A DNA stretch of 64,000 nucleotides, from the NCBI GenBank assembly GCA_900444965.1, contig UFRQ01000003.1:124001-188000 (forward strand), read 5' to 3'. The translations under genes and the position numbers were made by a program. The notes beneath the pieces are model-generated. The model searched no databases, had not been told where the DNA came from, and saw only the letters and a list, made by a program, of their open reading frames with translations. This document shows, one piece after another, positions 8,601 through 17,801 of the stretch. Source of the DNA: [Actinobacillus] rossii (GTDB lineage Bacteria > Pseudomonadota > Gammaproteobacteria > Enterobacterales > Pasteurellaceae). Position 1 is the first letter of the stretch. Each line of letters opens with the position of its first letter.

Positions 8601-10146
8601 TAGTGACTTGCGCAAAATATTGACGGAAATAATCAAATAATACACGTGGACGTTGACTTAATACCGCAAACGGCGTGTCATCCCCCATTGAACCTACAGG
8701 TTCTTGACCATTTTCGCCTAATACACGTAACACATTTTCTAATTCTTCACGATCGTATAAGAATTGTTTTTGATACACTTTTAGCGTTTCTTCATCCATG
8801 GTCGCTTTACCAATTTCGCTATCTGCGACATCTTCAAATGGCGTTAAACGTTTTACATTTTTATCTAGCCATGAACGATAAGGATGACGAGCCTGAACTT
8901 CCGCATCAATTTCATCCGAATGAACTAAACGACCTTTTTCCGTATCAATTACTAATAATTGACCAGGTCCGACACGACCTTTTTCAACTACTTCATCAGG
9001 CGCGTAATCCCAAATTCCTACTTCAGAGGCAATCGTAATTAAACGATCTTGAGTAATAACATAACGAGCCGGACGCAAACCATTACGGTCAAGGTTACAA
9101 GCGGCATAACGACCATCAGATAACACGATCCCCGCAGGCCCATCCCACGGCTCCATATGCATAGAGTTAAAGTCATAGAATGCGCGTAAATCATCAGTCA
9201 TATCCGGATTATGCTGCCATGCAGGTGGTACAAGCAAACGCATCGCACGGAATAAGTCCATTCCCCCACACACAAATAATTCCAGCATATTATCAAGAGA
9301 ACTAGAGTCTGAACCGGTTTCATTCACAAAAGGCGCAGCAGTTTGTAAATCTGGAATTAATGGCGTGCGATATTTATAAGCACGCGCGCGTGCCCAAGCG
9401 CGGTTACCCGAAATGGTGTTGATTTCCCCATTGTGCGCCAAATAGCGGAAAGGTTGTGCTAATTTCCAACGTGGTTGCGTGTTGGTGGAAAAACGTTGGT
9501 GGAACAAACAAATAGCTGATTGCATACGTAAATCCGCCAAATCCAAATAGAATTTAGGCAAATCTTTCGGCATACATAAGCCTTTGTAAATAATGGTTTG
9601 GTTAGAGAAGCTACAAATATAGAAGTCAGGATGTTCGATACGTTTTTCGATACGGCGGCGCGCAATAAATAAGCGGCGTTGTAAATCTTGTACTCGCCAA
9701 CCGCTTGGCGCATTAATGAAAATTTGTTTAATGGTTGGCATATCTGCTAAAGCAATTGAACCCAATACATTAGGATTAGTCGGCACATCACGCCAAGCCG
9801 CAATACCTAAGGTTTCATTGGTAATTTCTTCATTGATAATGGCCATATATTCTTGGGCTAATTTTTCATCACGTGGTAAGAAAATCTGTCCTACACCAAA
9901 ATTTTTTGCTAAGGAAAAATGATTTTCTGCAGCAATCGTGCGGAAAAAACTTTCTGGCATTTGGAGCGATAAGCCACAACCATCCCCTGTTTTACCATCC
10001 GCAAGAATTGCACCACGATGCTGCATACGTGATAAGCCTAAAATTGCATTACGAACCACTTTATGGCTCTGCACGCCGTCAATATTGGCAATTAAGCCAA
10101 ACCCACAGTTTTCTCGCTCAAGGGAGCGATCATAAAGCATAGTCAT
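5680..10146 (-). CDS. gltB: Glutamate synthase large subunit
   Basis: 1488 residues, the normal size. The protein begins MTMLYDRSLERENCGFGL: Cys14 is the N-terminal nucleophile of the glutaminase domain after propeptide removal. The central FMN/2-oxoglutarate synthase domain contains GEGGEDPARYGTEK and QIKVAQGAKPGEGGQLPG (about 905-970), then CRYLRICHLNNCATGV (about 1125-1140) with the three Cys of the 3Fe-4S cluster. The C-terminal part is the glycine-rich beta-helix (GGRIVIKPHTG, GATGGELFASGRAGERFAVRNSG). Ammonia released from glutamine is channelled to 2-oxoglutarate. asnB lies directly upstream on the same strand, so the three genes handle amide nitrogen together. It contains two USS copies (7915, 8333). 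Confidence 0.97.
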   Translation of the reverse strand: MTMLYDRSLERENCGFGLIANIDGVQSHKVVRNAILGLSRMQHRGAILADGKTGDGCGLSLQMPESFFRTIAAENHFSLAKNFGVGQIFLPRDEKLAQEYMAIINEEITNETLGIAAWRDVPTNPNVLGSIALADMPTIKQIFINAPSGWRVQDLQRRLFIARRRIEKRIEHPDFYICSFSNQTIIYKGLCMPKDLPKFYLDLADLRMQSAICLFHQRFSTNTQPRWKLAQPFRYLAHNGEINTISGNRAWARARAYKYRTPLIPDLQTAAPFVNETGSDSSSLDNMLELFVCGGMDLFRAMRLLVPPAWQHNPDMTDDLRAFYDFNSMHMEPWDGPAGIVLSDGRYAACNLDRNGLRPARYVITQDRLITIASEVGIWDYAPDEVVEKGRVGPGQLLVIDTEKGRLVHSDEIDAEVQARHPYRSWLDKNVKRLTPFEDVADSEIGKATMDEETLKVYQKQFLYDREELENVLRVLGENGQEPVGSMGDDTPFAVLSQRPRVLFDYFRQYFAQVTNPPIDPLREAHVMSLATSIGREMSVFFEAEGMSNRVNFKSPILVYSDMQQILALPSEHYQHQVLDATYNPAECNLKQAIEQLCEQAKSAVRNGSVLLIISDRNITKERQPIPTALAVGALQNQLVSANLRCDTNILVETAEARNPHHFAVLIGLGATAIYPYLAYETLAQMVSSGAIKKSLRDVMANFRYGINKGLYKIMSKMGISCISSYRCARLFELVGMNSDVTALCFPGITSRVEGASFDNLQEQLTTTRKRAWRRSQELEMGGFLKFKPQGEYHAYNPEVVNSLQTAVNSGDYEKYKVYRDAVNRRPVTTIRDLLKINTENAPSIDIDQVEPAEHLYKRFDGAAMSIGALSPEAHESLAAAMNRLGGYSNSGEGGEDPARYGTEKVSKIKQVASGRFGVTPAYLMSAEVIQIKVAQGAKPGEGGQLPGDKVTPYIAQLRYAVPGSTLISPPPHHDIYSIEDLAQLIFDLKQINPKALISVKLVSLPGVGTIATGVAKAYADLITIAGYDGGTGASPLTSVKYAGSPWELGLAEAQQALVENNLRHKVRLQVDGGLKTGLDIVKAAILGAESFGFGTGPMVALGCRYLRICHLNNCATGVATQDETLRKDHFHGNVEKAMNYFKFIAQDVREILAQLGVEKLTDIIGRTDLLEIIEGQTSKQRGLDLSKLLYSPVVPEGSARYCTQTNKPFDKGLLNKAIMAQAEDALESGLSTEMELDISNLDRSVGATLSGVIAKRFGNRGAPLQEFNVNLTGTAGQSFGVWLAGGVNLTLTGDANDYVGKGMAGGRIVIKPHTGVAFKAEDATIAGNTCLYGATGGELFASGRAGERFAVRNSGALAIVEGIGDNGCEYMTGGVVTVLGRTGINFGAGMTGGFAYVLDVDGHFRGRINPELVEALNVADLPTHQEHLRGLISRHVELTHSTIGERILANWEEYAPCFVLVKPKANDVDALLGHKRRTVTELREVIQ

Positions 10147-10192
10147 TGTTTGTTTCCTGTAAAAGTCAAAATATTTCTATTGTTAAAGTATC

Positions 10193-10232
10193 AAAAGTGC
10201 GGTCAAAATATCGCTATTTTTAACCGCACTTT
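10193..10232 (-). terminator. Inverted USS pair ending asnB
   Basis: AAAGTGCGGT (10194-10203) and its complement at 10223-10232 pair around an AT-rich loop. The hairpin sits between the asnB stop and the gltB start and is followed by a short T-tract on the minus strand, so it is a likely asnB terminator that also carries uptake signals. Confidence 0.65.
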
Positions 10233-10237
10233 CTTAA

Positions 10238-11821
10238 TTATTTGCCGCTATCGCCGTAGTTCCCCAACACGCGCGCGCTTGGGTCATTTACGTTACAACC
10301 TTCCCATTCTTTATTCGGCATCCAAAAGTCTTTAATCCAGCTTGCTTGACCCGGATAGAATTTTTCGAAAATATCGCGATACAATAGTGATTCTTTAGTA
10401 AACGGCGTACCGTGCGGATATTTTTCTTTTGCCGCAACCAAATCGGCGTCACTATATTGGCTTTCCGCAAAAGCTTTCAAATGGTCAACCATTGAGTGTC
10501 CCACCGCATCACTAAATGCTGCTTTTTCACGATATAGAATATTATCGGGTAAATAATCTAGCCCTTCAAATGCACGGCGAAGTAAATATTTACCTTTGTT
10601 ATATACGTTCATTTTACGCTCAGGGTTAATACTCATCGCATAATCCACAAATTCTGTATCACTAAACGGCACTCGTGCTTCTAATGAGTTTGCGGCAAGA
10701 CAACGATCTGCACGTAATACATCATACATATAAAGCTCACGAATACGCTTTTGTGCTTCTTGTTGGAATGCGGCAGGGCTCGGCGCAAAGTCAGTGTATT
10801 TATAACCAAAAATTTCGTCGCTAACTTCCCCGGTGAGCAACACTTTTAAATCGGTATTTTCACGAATATATTTACAAATCAAATACATCCCCATACTCGC
10901 CCGAACCGTGGTAATATCCCACGTTTCTAAGTGCCAAATCACTTTTTCTAACGCTTCAAGCACATCATCTTTAGTCATAATGACTTCAGTATGCTCAGTA
11001 CCGAGAAACTCCGCCACTTCTTTCGCATATTTTAGGTCAATCGGATCGGTATCCATCCCTACAGCAAAGGTCTTGATCGGTTTGGATGAATTTTTTTGTG
11101 CAATAGCACATACCAGTGAAGAATCTAACCCACCACTTAATAAGAAACCGAGAGGAGCATCGGCATTTAGGCGTTTTAAGACTGCATTTTCTAGTTTTTC
11201 ACGTAAGTGTTTTGCAATGGTATCAATATCTTGCTCTACAACGACTTTCGGATCAGACAAATCGTTGTAACAGACAAATTCACCATTATGATAATAATGG
11301 CCTGGCGGAAATGGCGTGACATCATGACAAAACTCAACTAATGCTTTGGCCTCTGACGCAAAGGCAATGCCACCACTTTGTTTGTCAAATCCATAAAACA
11401 TTGGGCGAATCCCCATTGGGTCACGGCCGGCAAAAATATCATGTGTGTTGCTGTCCACCAACACGATGGCACATTCCGCATCCAACATTTTCATCATAAT
11501 CTCAAAACCAACACGTTCATAAAGCGGAATTAATACTTCACAATCACTACCTGATTGAAATTGATAAGAAGATTGCAACATTGTTTTGAGATGTTCGTAA
11601 TTATAAATTTCACCGTTGCACATAAGCTTAACACCATGATGTACAAAAGGTTGGTTACCATTTTGTGTTAAATCCATGATAGATAAGCGATGAAATCCCC
11701 AAATGCCACTATTATCAACAGTTAAACTTTGATGATCGGGACCACGATGAAAAATAGCACTAAATCCACGTTCAAAATCATCCGTTAGCTGCTTGCTTGA
11801 TGAAAATACAAAACCACACAT
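10238..11821 (-). CDS. asnB: Asparagine synthase B (glutamine-hydrolysing)
   Basis: Converts aspartate and glutamine (or ammonia) with ATP to asparagine and glutamate. The start is set at the ATG at 11821: it gives MCGFVF, whose Cys2 must become the N-terminal nucleophile, and it has AAGGA 8 bases upstream. An ATG three codons earlier would overlap that ribosome binding site. The N-terminal Ntn glutaminase shows RGPDHQ, NGEIYNYE and the GRDPMGIRPM loop; the synthetase domain carries the ATP-pyrophosphatase loop LLSGGLDSSLVC at about 230-241 and LTGEVSDEIFGYKY further on. At 527 residues it is slightly shorter than E. coli AsnB (about 554). It lies upstream of gltBD on the same strand. Confidence 0.95.
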   Translation of the reverse strand: MCGFVFSSSKQLTDDFERGFSAIFHRGPDHQSLTVDNSGIWGFHRLSIMDLTQNGNQPFVHHGVKLMCNGEIYNYEHLKTMLQSSYQFQSGSDCEVLIPLYERVGFEIMMKMLDAECAIVLVDSNTHDIFAGRDPMGIRPMFYGFDKQSGGIAFASEAKALVEFCHDVTPFPPGHYYHNGEFVCYNDLSDPKVVVEQDIDTIAKHLREKLENAVLKRLNADAPLGFLLSGGLDSSLVCAIAQKNSSKPIKTFAVGMDTDPIDLKYAKEVAEFLGTEHTEVIMTKDDVLEALEKVIWHLETWDITTVRASMGMYLICKYIRENTDLKVLLTGEVSDEIFGYKYTDFAPSPAAFQQEAQKRIRELYMYDVLRADRCLAANSLEARVPFSDTEFVDYAMSINPERKMNVYNKGKYLLRRAFEGLDYLPDNILYREKAAFSDAVGHSMVDHLKAFAESQYSDADLVAAKEKYPHGTPFTKESLLYRDIFEKFYPGQASWIKDFWMPNKEWEGCNVNDPSARVLGNYGDSGK

Positions 11822-11976
11822 AAGAAACATCCTTCAATCTAGAATTTACTTCATCTTATTATTTTTCTAACATTAATCAAATTAATTAAGAGAAAATTCA
11901 TTTATTTTCAATTAATGATAAATAAAATTTAATTTAATGCCATAATTTTTAAATTAATTTCAAATAAATGATTTAA

Positions 11977-11985
11977 AAGTGCGGT
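11977..11985 (+). repeat. DNA uptake sequence
   Basis: Exact AAGTGCGGT in the gap between asnB and the lipoprotein gene. The rest of this 220-base gap is AT-rich and holds the asnB promoter region, where I see no clear operator. Confidence 0.85.
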
Positions 11986-12002
11986 TAATTTTGAATGAAT
12001 AA

Positions 12003-12029
12003 TAAAAAAATCCACCTGACGGTGGATTT
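12003..12029 (-). terminator. Intrinsic terminator of the ung-yaaA-lipoprotein operon
   Basis: AAATCCACC (12008-12016) pairs with GGTGGATTT (12021-12029) around TGAC. On the minus strand the stem is followed by a run of seven T. It lies 13 bases past the stop codon of the lipoprotein gene. Confidence 0.9.
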
Positions 12030-12041
12030 TAGGATATTAAT

Positions 12042-12662
12042 TCATTTCTTTTGCGCTTTTTCAGCTGGCAATTCACATGTCCATTTCCAAGCTAATTTTT
12101 CTAAACGCGTCATTTCTTTATCAATTGCATATTTTTTCAAATAACCAATGAGTTTTACTTTTCCCATATTCATCAATTTATGGGTCTTCGGCACTTTAAC
12201 AATATATTGATATTGCACAAATCCACATCCCTGCACATCTTCACCTCGTGCTACATTGACTTGCCAGTTATTTTGCGTTTGGCTTGGTGGGTAAATTACA
12301 AAACTATAAAGCGCATTATTTTTTTCACTTAAATCAAAATGTTCAACGCCCGTATTTCGATAGATTTTTTGGCGCAATGCTGCACGTGCAGTTAATGAAC
12401 GCGCTTCGACATTACGATCATGTAAAAGCTCAATTTCGCTATTCCAATTTGCAAGCGTATCTTTTCCTTCAAGATAAACAAAACGTGCAATAGTCCCCAA
12501 ATCTCGATCGGCTTTCAGTTTATAAATTTTTCCATTATGTTTAATCGATTTTGGCACATTAAGTTGCACTTGTGGTTCAACTGGAACATCAGGATTGCTA
12601 GAGCCATTGTTCAATGTACACCCAGCCAAAAGTGCGGTCATAAATAAAACTGTTTTTCTCAT
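12042..12662 (-). CDS. Putative lipoprotein of unknown function
   Basis: 206 residues with a short signal peptide and lipobox: MRKTVLFMTALLAGC, cleavage before Cys15. The mature part begins with a flexible SSNPDVPVEP linker and continues into a globular domain with WNSEIELLHDRN and a C-terminal KWTCEL; three Cys in the mature chain (Cys15 aside, in QGCGF and KWTCEL) could form a disulfide in the periplasm. I do not recognise a family with a known function. The codons for the signal peptide's TAL include a USS (12631-12639). The start is two bases after the yaaA stop, so it is co-transcribed with ung and yaaA, and the terminator at 12003-12029 follows. Confidence 0.8.
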   Translation of the reverse strand: MRKTVLFMTALLAGCTLNNGSSNPDVPVEPQVQLNVPKSIKHNGKIYKLKADRDLGTIARFVYLEGKDTLANWNSEIELLHDRNVEARSLTARAALRQKIYRNTGVEHFDLSEKNNALYSFVIYPPSQTQNNWQVNVARGEDVQGCGFVQYQYIVKVPKTHKLMNMGKVKLIGYLKKYAIDKEMTRLEKLAWKWTCELPAEKAQKK

Positions 12663-12664
12663 TT

Positions 12665-13441
12665 TTACTCACTTTTATCTCGTTTAAAAACAAACTCGCT
12701 TGATGTGGATGTTGTTTCATCAAACCAATAACCACCTAAATCAAATTCTTTAAGTTGTTCAACCTTTGTTAGTCGATTTTGAATCATATAACGGCACATC
12801 AAACCGCGGGCTTTTTTCGCATAGATACTGATCACTTTGTAGGTGCCATTTTTTTTATCTAAAAAGATCGGTTTCACAATACGAGCATGAAGTTGATGCG
12901 GTTTCACAGATTTATAATATTCATCTGATGCTAGATTCACTAAAATATCATCACCTTGCGCATCCAGCTCATTCTGTAAAGATTTAGTAATCACATCGCC
13001 CCAAAAAGCATACAAATCTTTGCCGTGAGAATTTGCTAACTTCGTTCCCATTTCCAAGCGATAAGGCTGCATTAAATCAAGCGGTTTTAATAAACCGTAT
13101 AACCCCGATAACATCGCCAAATGAGATTGAGCAAATTGGATATCATCAAGGCTTAAAGAATAAGCATCTAACCCTGAATACACTTCACCTTTAAACGCAT
13201 AAATTGCCGCGCGCGCATTTTGCTCATTATGTTCTTTTTGCCATTGTGCATAACGCGCCACATTCAAACCTGCCAATTTATCACTAATCGACATCAATGA
13301 CGCTAATTCATTTGGGGCAAATTGGCGACAAATCTTAATTAATTGCTCACTATAATTCGTTAAGTGCGGTTGAGAATAAGCGAGTTTCGGCACTTCACTT
13401 TCATAGTCCAATGTTTTTGCTGGGGAAATAATCGCTAACAT
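12665..13441 (-). CDS. yaaA: Peroxide stress protein YaaA (DUF328/UPF0246)
   Basis: 258 residues starting [15 protein letters not shown], the family signature, followed by [12 protein letters not shown], the conserved [15 protein letters not shown] (about 84-98) and [22 protein letters not shown] (about 112-133), and ending with [15 protein letters not shown] and GYWFDET. In E. coli this protein lowers intracellular free iron under peroxide stress and binds DNA; it acts in the cytoplasm. The gene lies 12 bases downstream of ung and two bases upstream of the lipoprotein gene, forming a three-gene operon in which ung and yaaA both limit DNA damage. One USS lies inside (13362). Confidence 0.95.
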   Translation of the reverse strand: MLAIISPAKTLDYESEVPKLAYSQPHLTNYSEQLIKICRQFAPNELASLMSISDKLAGLNVARYAQWQKEHNEQNARAAIYAFKGEVYSGLDAYSLSLDDIQFAQSHLAMLSGLYGLLKPLDLMQPYRLEMGTKLANSHGKDLYAFWGDVITKSLQNELDAQGDDILVNLASDEYYKSVKPHQLHARIVKPIFLDKKNGTYKVISIYAKKARGLMCRYMIQNRLTKVEQLKEFDLGGYWFDETTSTSSEFVFKRDKSE

Positions 13442-13453
13442 CAGTTAATTTCC

Positions 13454-14122
13454 TTAAATATCCTTTAATTGCCAATTAATTGGCGTCAAATTTTTCGATT
13501 GTAAATACGCATTGGCTTGTTTAAAGTGACCACAACCTAAAAAACCGCGATGAGCTGACAATGGCGATGGATGTACCGTTGTGAGAACACAGTGTCGAGT
13601 GCGGTCAATAAATTGACCTTTTTTCTGTGCATGGCTCCCCCAAAGTAAAAACACAAGATTTTCGCGATGTTCATTCAAGGCGGCAATCACACGATCGGTA
13701 AACATCTCCCAGCCGAAATTAGCATGAGAATGTGCTAAGCCTTGTTCGACAGTGAGTACCGTGTTCAATAACAACACCCCTTGCTCTGCCCACGGCACTA
13801 AATAGCCATGATTTGGAATATGAAAATCTGGGTATTCATTTTGCAGTTCTTTATACATATTTAATAAAGACGGCGGTGCTTTCACTGAAGGTTTCACTGA
13901 AAACGCCAATCCATGTGCTTGATTCGGGCCATGATAAGGATCTTGCCCCAAAATAACGACCTTAACGTCATCAAATTCAGTTAACTTGAAAGCATTAAAA
14001 ATCTCATTTTGCGGCGGATAAACTATGCGCCCATCGTGACGCGCTTGCTGTACTTGTGCGAGAATTTGTTGAAAATACGGCTGTGTTTTCTCCACGCCGA
14101 TCACATCTTTCCACGTTTTCAT
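13454..14122 (-). CDS. ung: Uracil-DNA glycosylase
   Basis: 222 residues of family 1 UDG, which removes uracil from DNA as the first step of base excision repair. Visible motifs are the water-activating loop [18 protein letters not shown] (about 61-78, catalytic Asp in QDPYH), the uracil-binding [10 protein letters not shown] (about 117-126) and the minor-groove loop [11 protein letters not shown] (about 185-195, catalytic His). Length matches the family. It is the first gene of the ung-yaaA-lipoprotein operon and diverges from grcA. Confidence 0.97.
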   Translation of the reverse strand: MKTWKDVIGVEKTQPYFQQILAQVQQARHDGRIVYPPQNEIFNAFKLTEFDDVKVVILGQDPYHGPNQAHGLAFSVKPSVKAPPSLLNMYKELQNEYPDFHIPNHGYLVPWAEQGVLLLNTVLTVEQGLAHSHANFGWEMFTDRVIAALNEHRENLVFLLWGSHAQKKGQFIDRTRHCVLTTVHPSPLSAHRGFLGCGHFKQANAYLQSKNLTPINWQLKDI

Positions 14123-14161
14123 CTGCTATTCCTAAGTATCAAACCTGCCTTGATTATAAAG

Positions 14162-14170
14162 AAGTGCGGT
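14162..14170 (+). repeat. DNA uptake sequence
   Basis: Exact AAGTGCGGT, followed by CAATTTCGA, between the divergent ung and grcA genes. Confidence 0.85.
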
Positions 14171-14242
14171 CAATTTCGATAGTTTTTTATCACGAAGATC
14201 TTGATAACCATATAAAAAATAGGTATTCTTCGCGCTCTCGAT

Positions 14243-14256
14243 TTGATTTAGATCAA
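14243..14256 (+). promoter_or_regulatory. FNR-type site, distal
   Basis: TTGATttagATCAA is a perfect match to the FNR consensus TTGATNNNNATCAA. It lies 130 bases upstream of the grcA start and 44 bp from a second perfect site. In E. coli, yfiD (grcA) is strongly induced without oxygen by FNR through two sites, so a role at grcA is expected. Confidence 0.75.
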
Positions 14257-14286
14257 TTCACCTATTAATTATATTGGTAATTAAAA

Positions 14287-14300
14287 TTGATTAGAATCAA
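14287..14300 (+). promoter_or_regulatory. FNR-type site, proximal
   Basis: TTGATtagaATCAA, a second perfect FNR palindrome. A -10-like TAAAAT follows at 14330-14335, which puts the site in the -40s relative to a plausible start, the usual activating position. The exact transcription start was not determined. Confidence 0.78.
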
Positions 14301-14385
14301 AAATAAGTTGATCTACTCAAATTTTTTGATAAAATTTACAACAACTTTTGAAATTAAATTCCCAACAGCCAAATGGAGGCACAAA

Positions 14386-14769
14386 ATGATCAAAGGTATT
14401 CAAATTACTCAAGCTGCGAATGATAGCTTATTAAACTCATTCTGGTTATTAGACGCTGAAAAAGGTGAAGCTCGTTGTTTAGCCGCTAAAAAAGATTTCA
14501 CAGAAGACCAAGTTGTTGCAGTAAGCGAATTAGGTCAATTCGAATATCGTGAATTACCAATCGATGTTAAACCAACTGTGAAAGTTGAAGGTGGTCAACA
14601 CTTAAACGTTAACGTTTTACGTCGTGAAACTTTAGAAGATGCGGTTAACAACCCAGACAAATACCCACAATTAACAATCCGTGTTTCTGGTTACGCAGTA
14701 CGTTTTAACTCATTAACACCAGAACAACAACGTGATGTTATTACTCGTACTTTCACTGAATCACTTTAA
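14386..14769 (+). CDS. grcA: Autonomous glycyl radical cofactor GrcA (YfiD)
   Basis: 127 residues from the ATG at 14386, chosen because GGAGG lies 7 bases upstream and because the family begins [19 protein letters not shown]. The frame is open further upstream but without homology. The C-terminus has the glycyl radical motif RVSGYAVRF (about 103-111) with the radical Gly. GrcA replaces the damaged C-terminal part of pyruvate formate-lyase after oxygen exposure, restoring activity. Two FNR-type sites upstream and a strong hairpin terminator downstream make this a single-gene, anaerobically induced unit. Confidence 0.96.
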   Translation: MIKGIQITQAANDSLLNSFWLLDAEKGEARCLAAKKDFTEDQVVAVSELGQFEYRELPIDVKPTVKVEGGQHLNVNVLRRETLEDAVNNPDKYPQLTIRVSGYAVRFNSLTPEQQRDVITRTFTESL

Positions 14770-14794
14770 TTTTAGAAAGTAGTTTAGCAAAATC

Positions 14795-14826
14795 ATACCC
14801 TGAGGTTATCCTTAGGGTATTTTTTT
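14795..14826 (+). terminator. Intrinsic terminator of grcA
   Basis: ATACCCTGAGG pairs with CCTTAGGGTAT (one mismatch) around a TTAT loop and is followed by TTTTTT. Confidence 0.9.
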
Positions 14827-14848
14827 ACATAAAACTCGTCAATTTTTA

Positions 14849-14857
14849 ACCGCACTT
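14849..14857 (-). repeat. DNA uptake sequence
   Basis: Exact ACCGCACTT between the grcA terminator and lepA. Confidence 0.85.
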
Positions 14858-14924
14858 CTAGCAGTTCTTGCACCTTTCAGGTACAATTCGTCGATTAAAC
14901 TTTTTACTTAGATTTTTTACTTTT

Positions 14925-16721
14925 ATGATGAAAAACATTCGTAACTTTTCCATTATTGCACATATTGACCACGGTAAATCAACACTTTCTGATCGCTTAA
15001 TTCAAACTTGTGGTGGTTTATCTGATCGTGAAATGGAAGCACAAGTTCTCGACTCTATGGATCTTGAGCGCGAACGTGGGATTACTATTAAAGCGCAAAG
15101 TGTAACCCTAAACTATAAAGCTAAAGACGGTGAAACTTATCAGCTAAACTTTATCGATACGCCTGGACACGTAGATTTCTCTTATGAAGTATCTCGTTCA
15201 TTGGCAGCTTGTGAAGGGGCATTGTTGGTAGTTGATGCGGGTCAGGGGGTGGAAGCACAAACCCTTGCAAACTGCTATACCGCTATTGAGATGGACTTAG
15301 AAGTTGTACCAATTTTAAACAAAATTGACTTACCCGCCGCCGATCCAGAACGTGTGGCAGAAGAAATTGAAGACATTGTGGGTATCGATGCCATTGATGC
15401 CGTGCGTTGTTCAGCAAAAACCGGTGTCGGGATTGAAGATGTATTAGAAGAAATTGTACATAAAATTCCTTCACCGGAAGGTGATCCTAACGCTCCGTTA
15501 CAGGCCTTAATTATTGACTCTTGGTTTGACAATTATTTAGGTGTTGTTTCTCTTGTGCGAGTGAAAAATGGCGTGATTAAGAAAGGCGATAAAATTAAAG
15601 TTATGTCAACGGGACAAGCTTATAATGTGGATCGCCTTGGTATTTTTACACCGAAACAAGTTGATACAGGAGAATTAAAAACAGGTGAAGTAGGTTGGGT
15701 TGTGTGTGCTATTAAAGATATTTTAGGCGCACCAGTCGGCGATACATTAACACATCAACATAATAGTGCAACGGACGTTTTACCTGGCTTTAAAAAAGTA
15801 AAACCGCAAGTTTATGCCGGTTTGTTCCCTGTTAGTTCGGATGATTATGATGCATTCCGCGATGCTTTAGGTAAATTAAGTTTAAACGACGCCTCATTAT
15901 TCTATGAACCAGAAACCTCAACGGCATTAGGCTTCGGTTTCCGTTGTGGTTTCCTTGGACTTCTCCATATGGAGATTATCCAAGAACGTTTAGAGCGTGA
16001 ATATGATCTCGATTTAATCACAACTGCACCAACCGTCGTTTATGAAGTGGAACTCACAAATGGCGAAATTGTCTATGTAGATAGTCCGTCTAAACTACCG
16101 CCATTGAATAATATCCAAGAAATTCGCGAGCCAATTGCGGAATGTAATATGCTTGTACCACAAGAATATTTAGGTAATGTAATTACACTTTGTATAGAAA
16201 AACGTGGTGTGCAAACGAATATGGTATATCACGGCAACCAAATTGCATTAACCTACGAAATTCCGATGGGTGAAGTGGTGCTAGATTTCTTTGACCGTTT
16301 AAAATCTACATCACGTGGTTATGCTTCATTAGACTATGGATTTAAACGTTTCCAAGCCGCCAATATGGTGCGTGTAGATATTATGATTAACGGTGATCGT
16401 GTTGATGCTTTAGCATTGATCGTACACCGCGACAATTCGGCTTATCGTGGACGTGAATTAGTGGAAAAAATGAAAGAACTCATTCCACGTCAACAGTTCG
16501 ATATTGCAATTCAAGCGGCAATTGGGAACCAAGTCATTGCACGTTCAACCGTAAAACAGTTACGTAAAAATGTTTTAGCAAAATGTTATGGTGGCGACGT
16601 AAGCCGTAAGAAAAAACTCTTGCAGAAACAGAAAGAAGGTAAAAAACGCATGAAACAACTGGGTAATGTTGAAGTACCGCAAGAAGCGTTTTTAGCAATT
16701 TTACACGTAGGTAAAGATTAA
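14925..16721 (+). CDS. lepA: Elongation factor 4 (back-translocating GTPase LepA)
   Basis: 598 residues. A ribosome-dependent translational GTPase resembling EF-G. The GTPase motifs are G1 AHIDHGKST (about 12-20), G2 region RERGITI, G3 DTPGH (about 78-82) and G4 NKID (about 132-135), followed by EF-G-like domains and the LepA-specific C-terminal domain ([20 protein letters not shown], about 560-579). Two ATG codons are adjacent (14925 and 14928); neither has a clear ribosome binding site, so the start is uncertain by one codon. An upstream in-frame extension to 14868 has no homology and is not used. lepB follows after 56 bases, giving the familiar lepA-lepB-rnc-era order. Confidence 0.96.
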   Translation: MMKNIRNFSIIAHIDHGKSTLSDRLIQTCGGLSDREMEAQVLDSMDLERERGITIKAQSVTLNYKAKDGETYQLNFIDTPGHVDFSYEVSRSLAACEGALLVVDAGQGVEAQTLANCYTAIEMDLEVVPILNKIDLPAADPERVAEEIEDIVGIDAIDAVRCSAKTGVGIEDVLEEIVHKIPSPEGDPNAPLQALIIDSWFDNYLGVVSLVRVKNGVIKKGDKIKVMSTGQAYNVDRLGIFTPKQVDTGELKTGEVGWVVCAIKDILGAPVGDTLTHQHNSATDVLPGFKKVKPQVYAGLFPVSSDDYDAFRDALGKLSLNDASLFYEPETSTALGFGFRCGFLGLLHMEIIQERLEREYDLDLITTAPTVVYEVELTNGEIVYVDSPSKLPPLNNIQEIREPIAECNMLVPQEYLGNVITLCIEKRGVQTNMVYHGNQIALTYEIPMGEVVLDFFDRLKSTSRGYASLDYGFKRFQAANMVRVDIMINGDRVDALALIVHRDNSAYRGRELVEKMKELIPRQQFDIAIQAAIGNQVIARSTVKQLRKNVLAKCYGGDVSRKKKLLQKQKEGKKRMKQLGNVEVPQEAFLAILHVGKD

Positions 16722-16777
16722 TCGAACACGAGTTATCTTGTTAAACTTGTCGTGTTTACCATTTAAAAGGAAAATGA

Positions 16778-17800
16778 ATGTCTAAATTTTTTCTCCCTAT
16801 TTTATTAATTGTGGGCTTTGGACTTTGGAAAGTGCTTGATCATTTACAATTACCAAACACATTTTCAATTTTGCTTATTTTATTGACCGCACTTTCAGGA
16901 ATTTTATGGTGTTACCACCGTTTTTCCGCCATTCCTCGTCGTAAACGTCAGATAGCGCGTTTAGAACAACGTAGCGGGAAAGAATTGACTGCAGAAGAAA
17001 AAGCAAAAGTTGAACCTATTGGCGAAGGGGAAGAATTTATTGCCTCCCTATTCCCCGTGTTAGCATTTGTTCTCATTTTGCGCTCATTCGTGTTTGAACC
17101 ATTCCAAATTCCATCACAATCTATGGAACCTACGTTACGCGTTGGTGATTTTATTGTGGTAGAAAAATATGCCTATGGTATTAAAGATCCTGTTTTCCAA
17201 AACACACTTATTGAAACAGGCAAAGTACAACGTGGCGATGTCGTCGTTTTTAAAGCACCACCTGCACCAAATATCGATTACATCAAACGTGTTATCGGTA
17301 TCGGCGGTGACCGTATTTTATACAATGAAATAGATCGTAAATTAACGATTGTTTATGGTAATAATGGCGTGCCTTGTGAAGAAAATTGTGTAACTAAAGA
17401 ATTTACTTATAGCCAACCACAAGCCAATGATGAATTTAAAGCAATCATGGGTAAAGATCAAAATGGCAATTTAATTTATGGTCCAAGTATGTTGGAATTA
17501 ACGGAAGAAGGCGATGTAACCCACCAAATTCATTGGTACCCTGAACCGATTTCGGAAGGTTTTCGTTATAAAGACTACGAAAAACAAGAATATTATGTGA
17601 CAGAATGGGTTGTCCCAGCGGGTCATTATTTTATGATGGGTGACAATCGTAATATGAGCGAAGATAGCCGTTTTTGGGGATTTGTTCCTGAGAAAAATAT
17701 CGTAGGAAAAGCCACTTACATTTGGTTAAGTTTAGATAAAAAACCAAATGAATGGCCAATAGGTATTCGTAGCGAACGTTTATTCACTAAAATTCACTAA
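16778..17800 (+). CDS. lepB: Signal peptidase I
   Basis: 340 residues. Two membrane segments near the N-terminus (about 2-20 and 28-46, the first very hydrophobic) and a third hydrophobic stretch at 90-105 precede the catalytic periplasmic domain. Box [10 protein letters not shown] (about 112-120) holds the catalytic Ser, box [14 protein letters not shown] (about 168-180) the catalytic Lys, and box [15 protein letters not shown] (about 288-301). It removes signal peptides from exported proteins at the inner membrane. AAAAGGAAA upstream of the ATG is a good ribosome binding site. A USS at 16886 falls in the second membrane segment, coding for L-T-A-L. Confidence 0.96.
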   Translation: MSKFFLPILLIVGFGLWKVLDHLQLPNTFSILLILLTALSGILWCYHRFSAIPRRKRQIARLEQRSGKELTAEEKAKVEPIGEGEEFIASLFPVLAFVLILRSFVFEPFQIPSQSMEPTLRVGDFIVVEKYAYGIKDPVFQNTLIETGKVQRGDVVVFKAPPAPNIDYIKRVIGIGGDRILYNEIDRKLTIVYGNNGVPCEENCVTKEFTYSQPQANDEFKAIMGKDQNGNLIYGPSMLELTEEGDVTHQIHWYPEPISEGFRYKDYEKQEYYVTEWVVPAGHYFMMGDNRNMSEDSRFWGFVPEKNIVGKATYIWLSLDKKPNEWPIGIRSERLFTKIH

Positions 17801-17801
17801 T

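Noticed and set aside
8646..9038. A 130-codon plus-strand frame inside gltB
   Set aside because: It is antisense to conserved gltB coding sequence, with no homology or translation signals.
12665..13441. Treating yaaA and the DUF6884 gene at 1450 as duplicates
   Set aside because: They share only distant family features and differ in length and motifs; yaaA is the core gene and carries a USS, while the DUF6884 gene does not.
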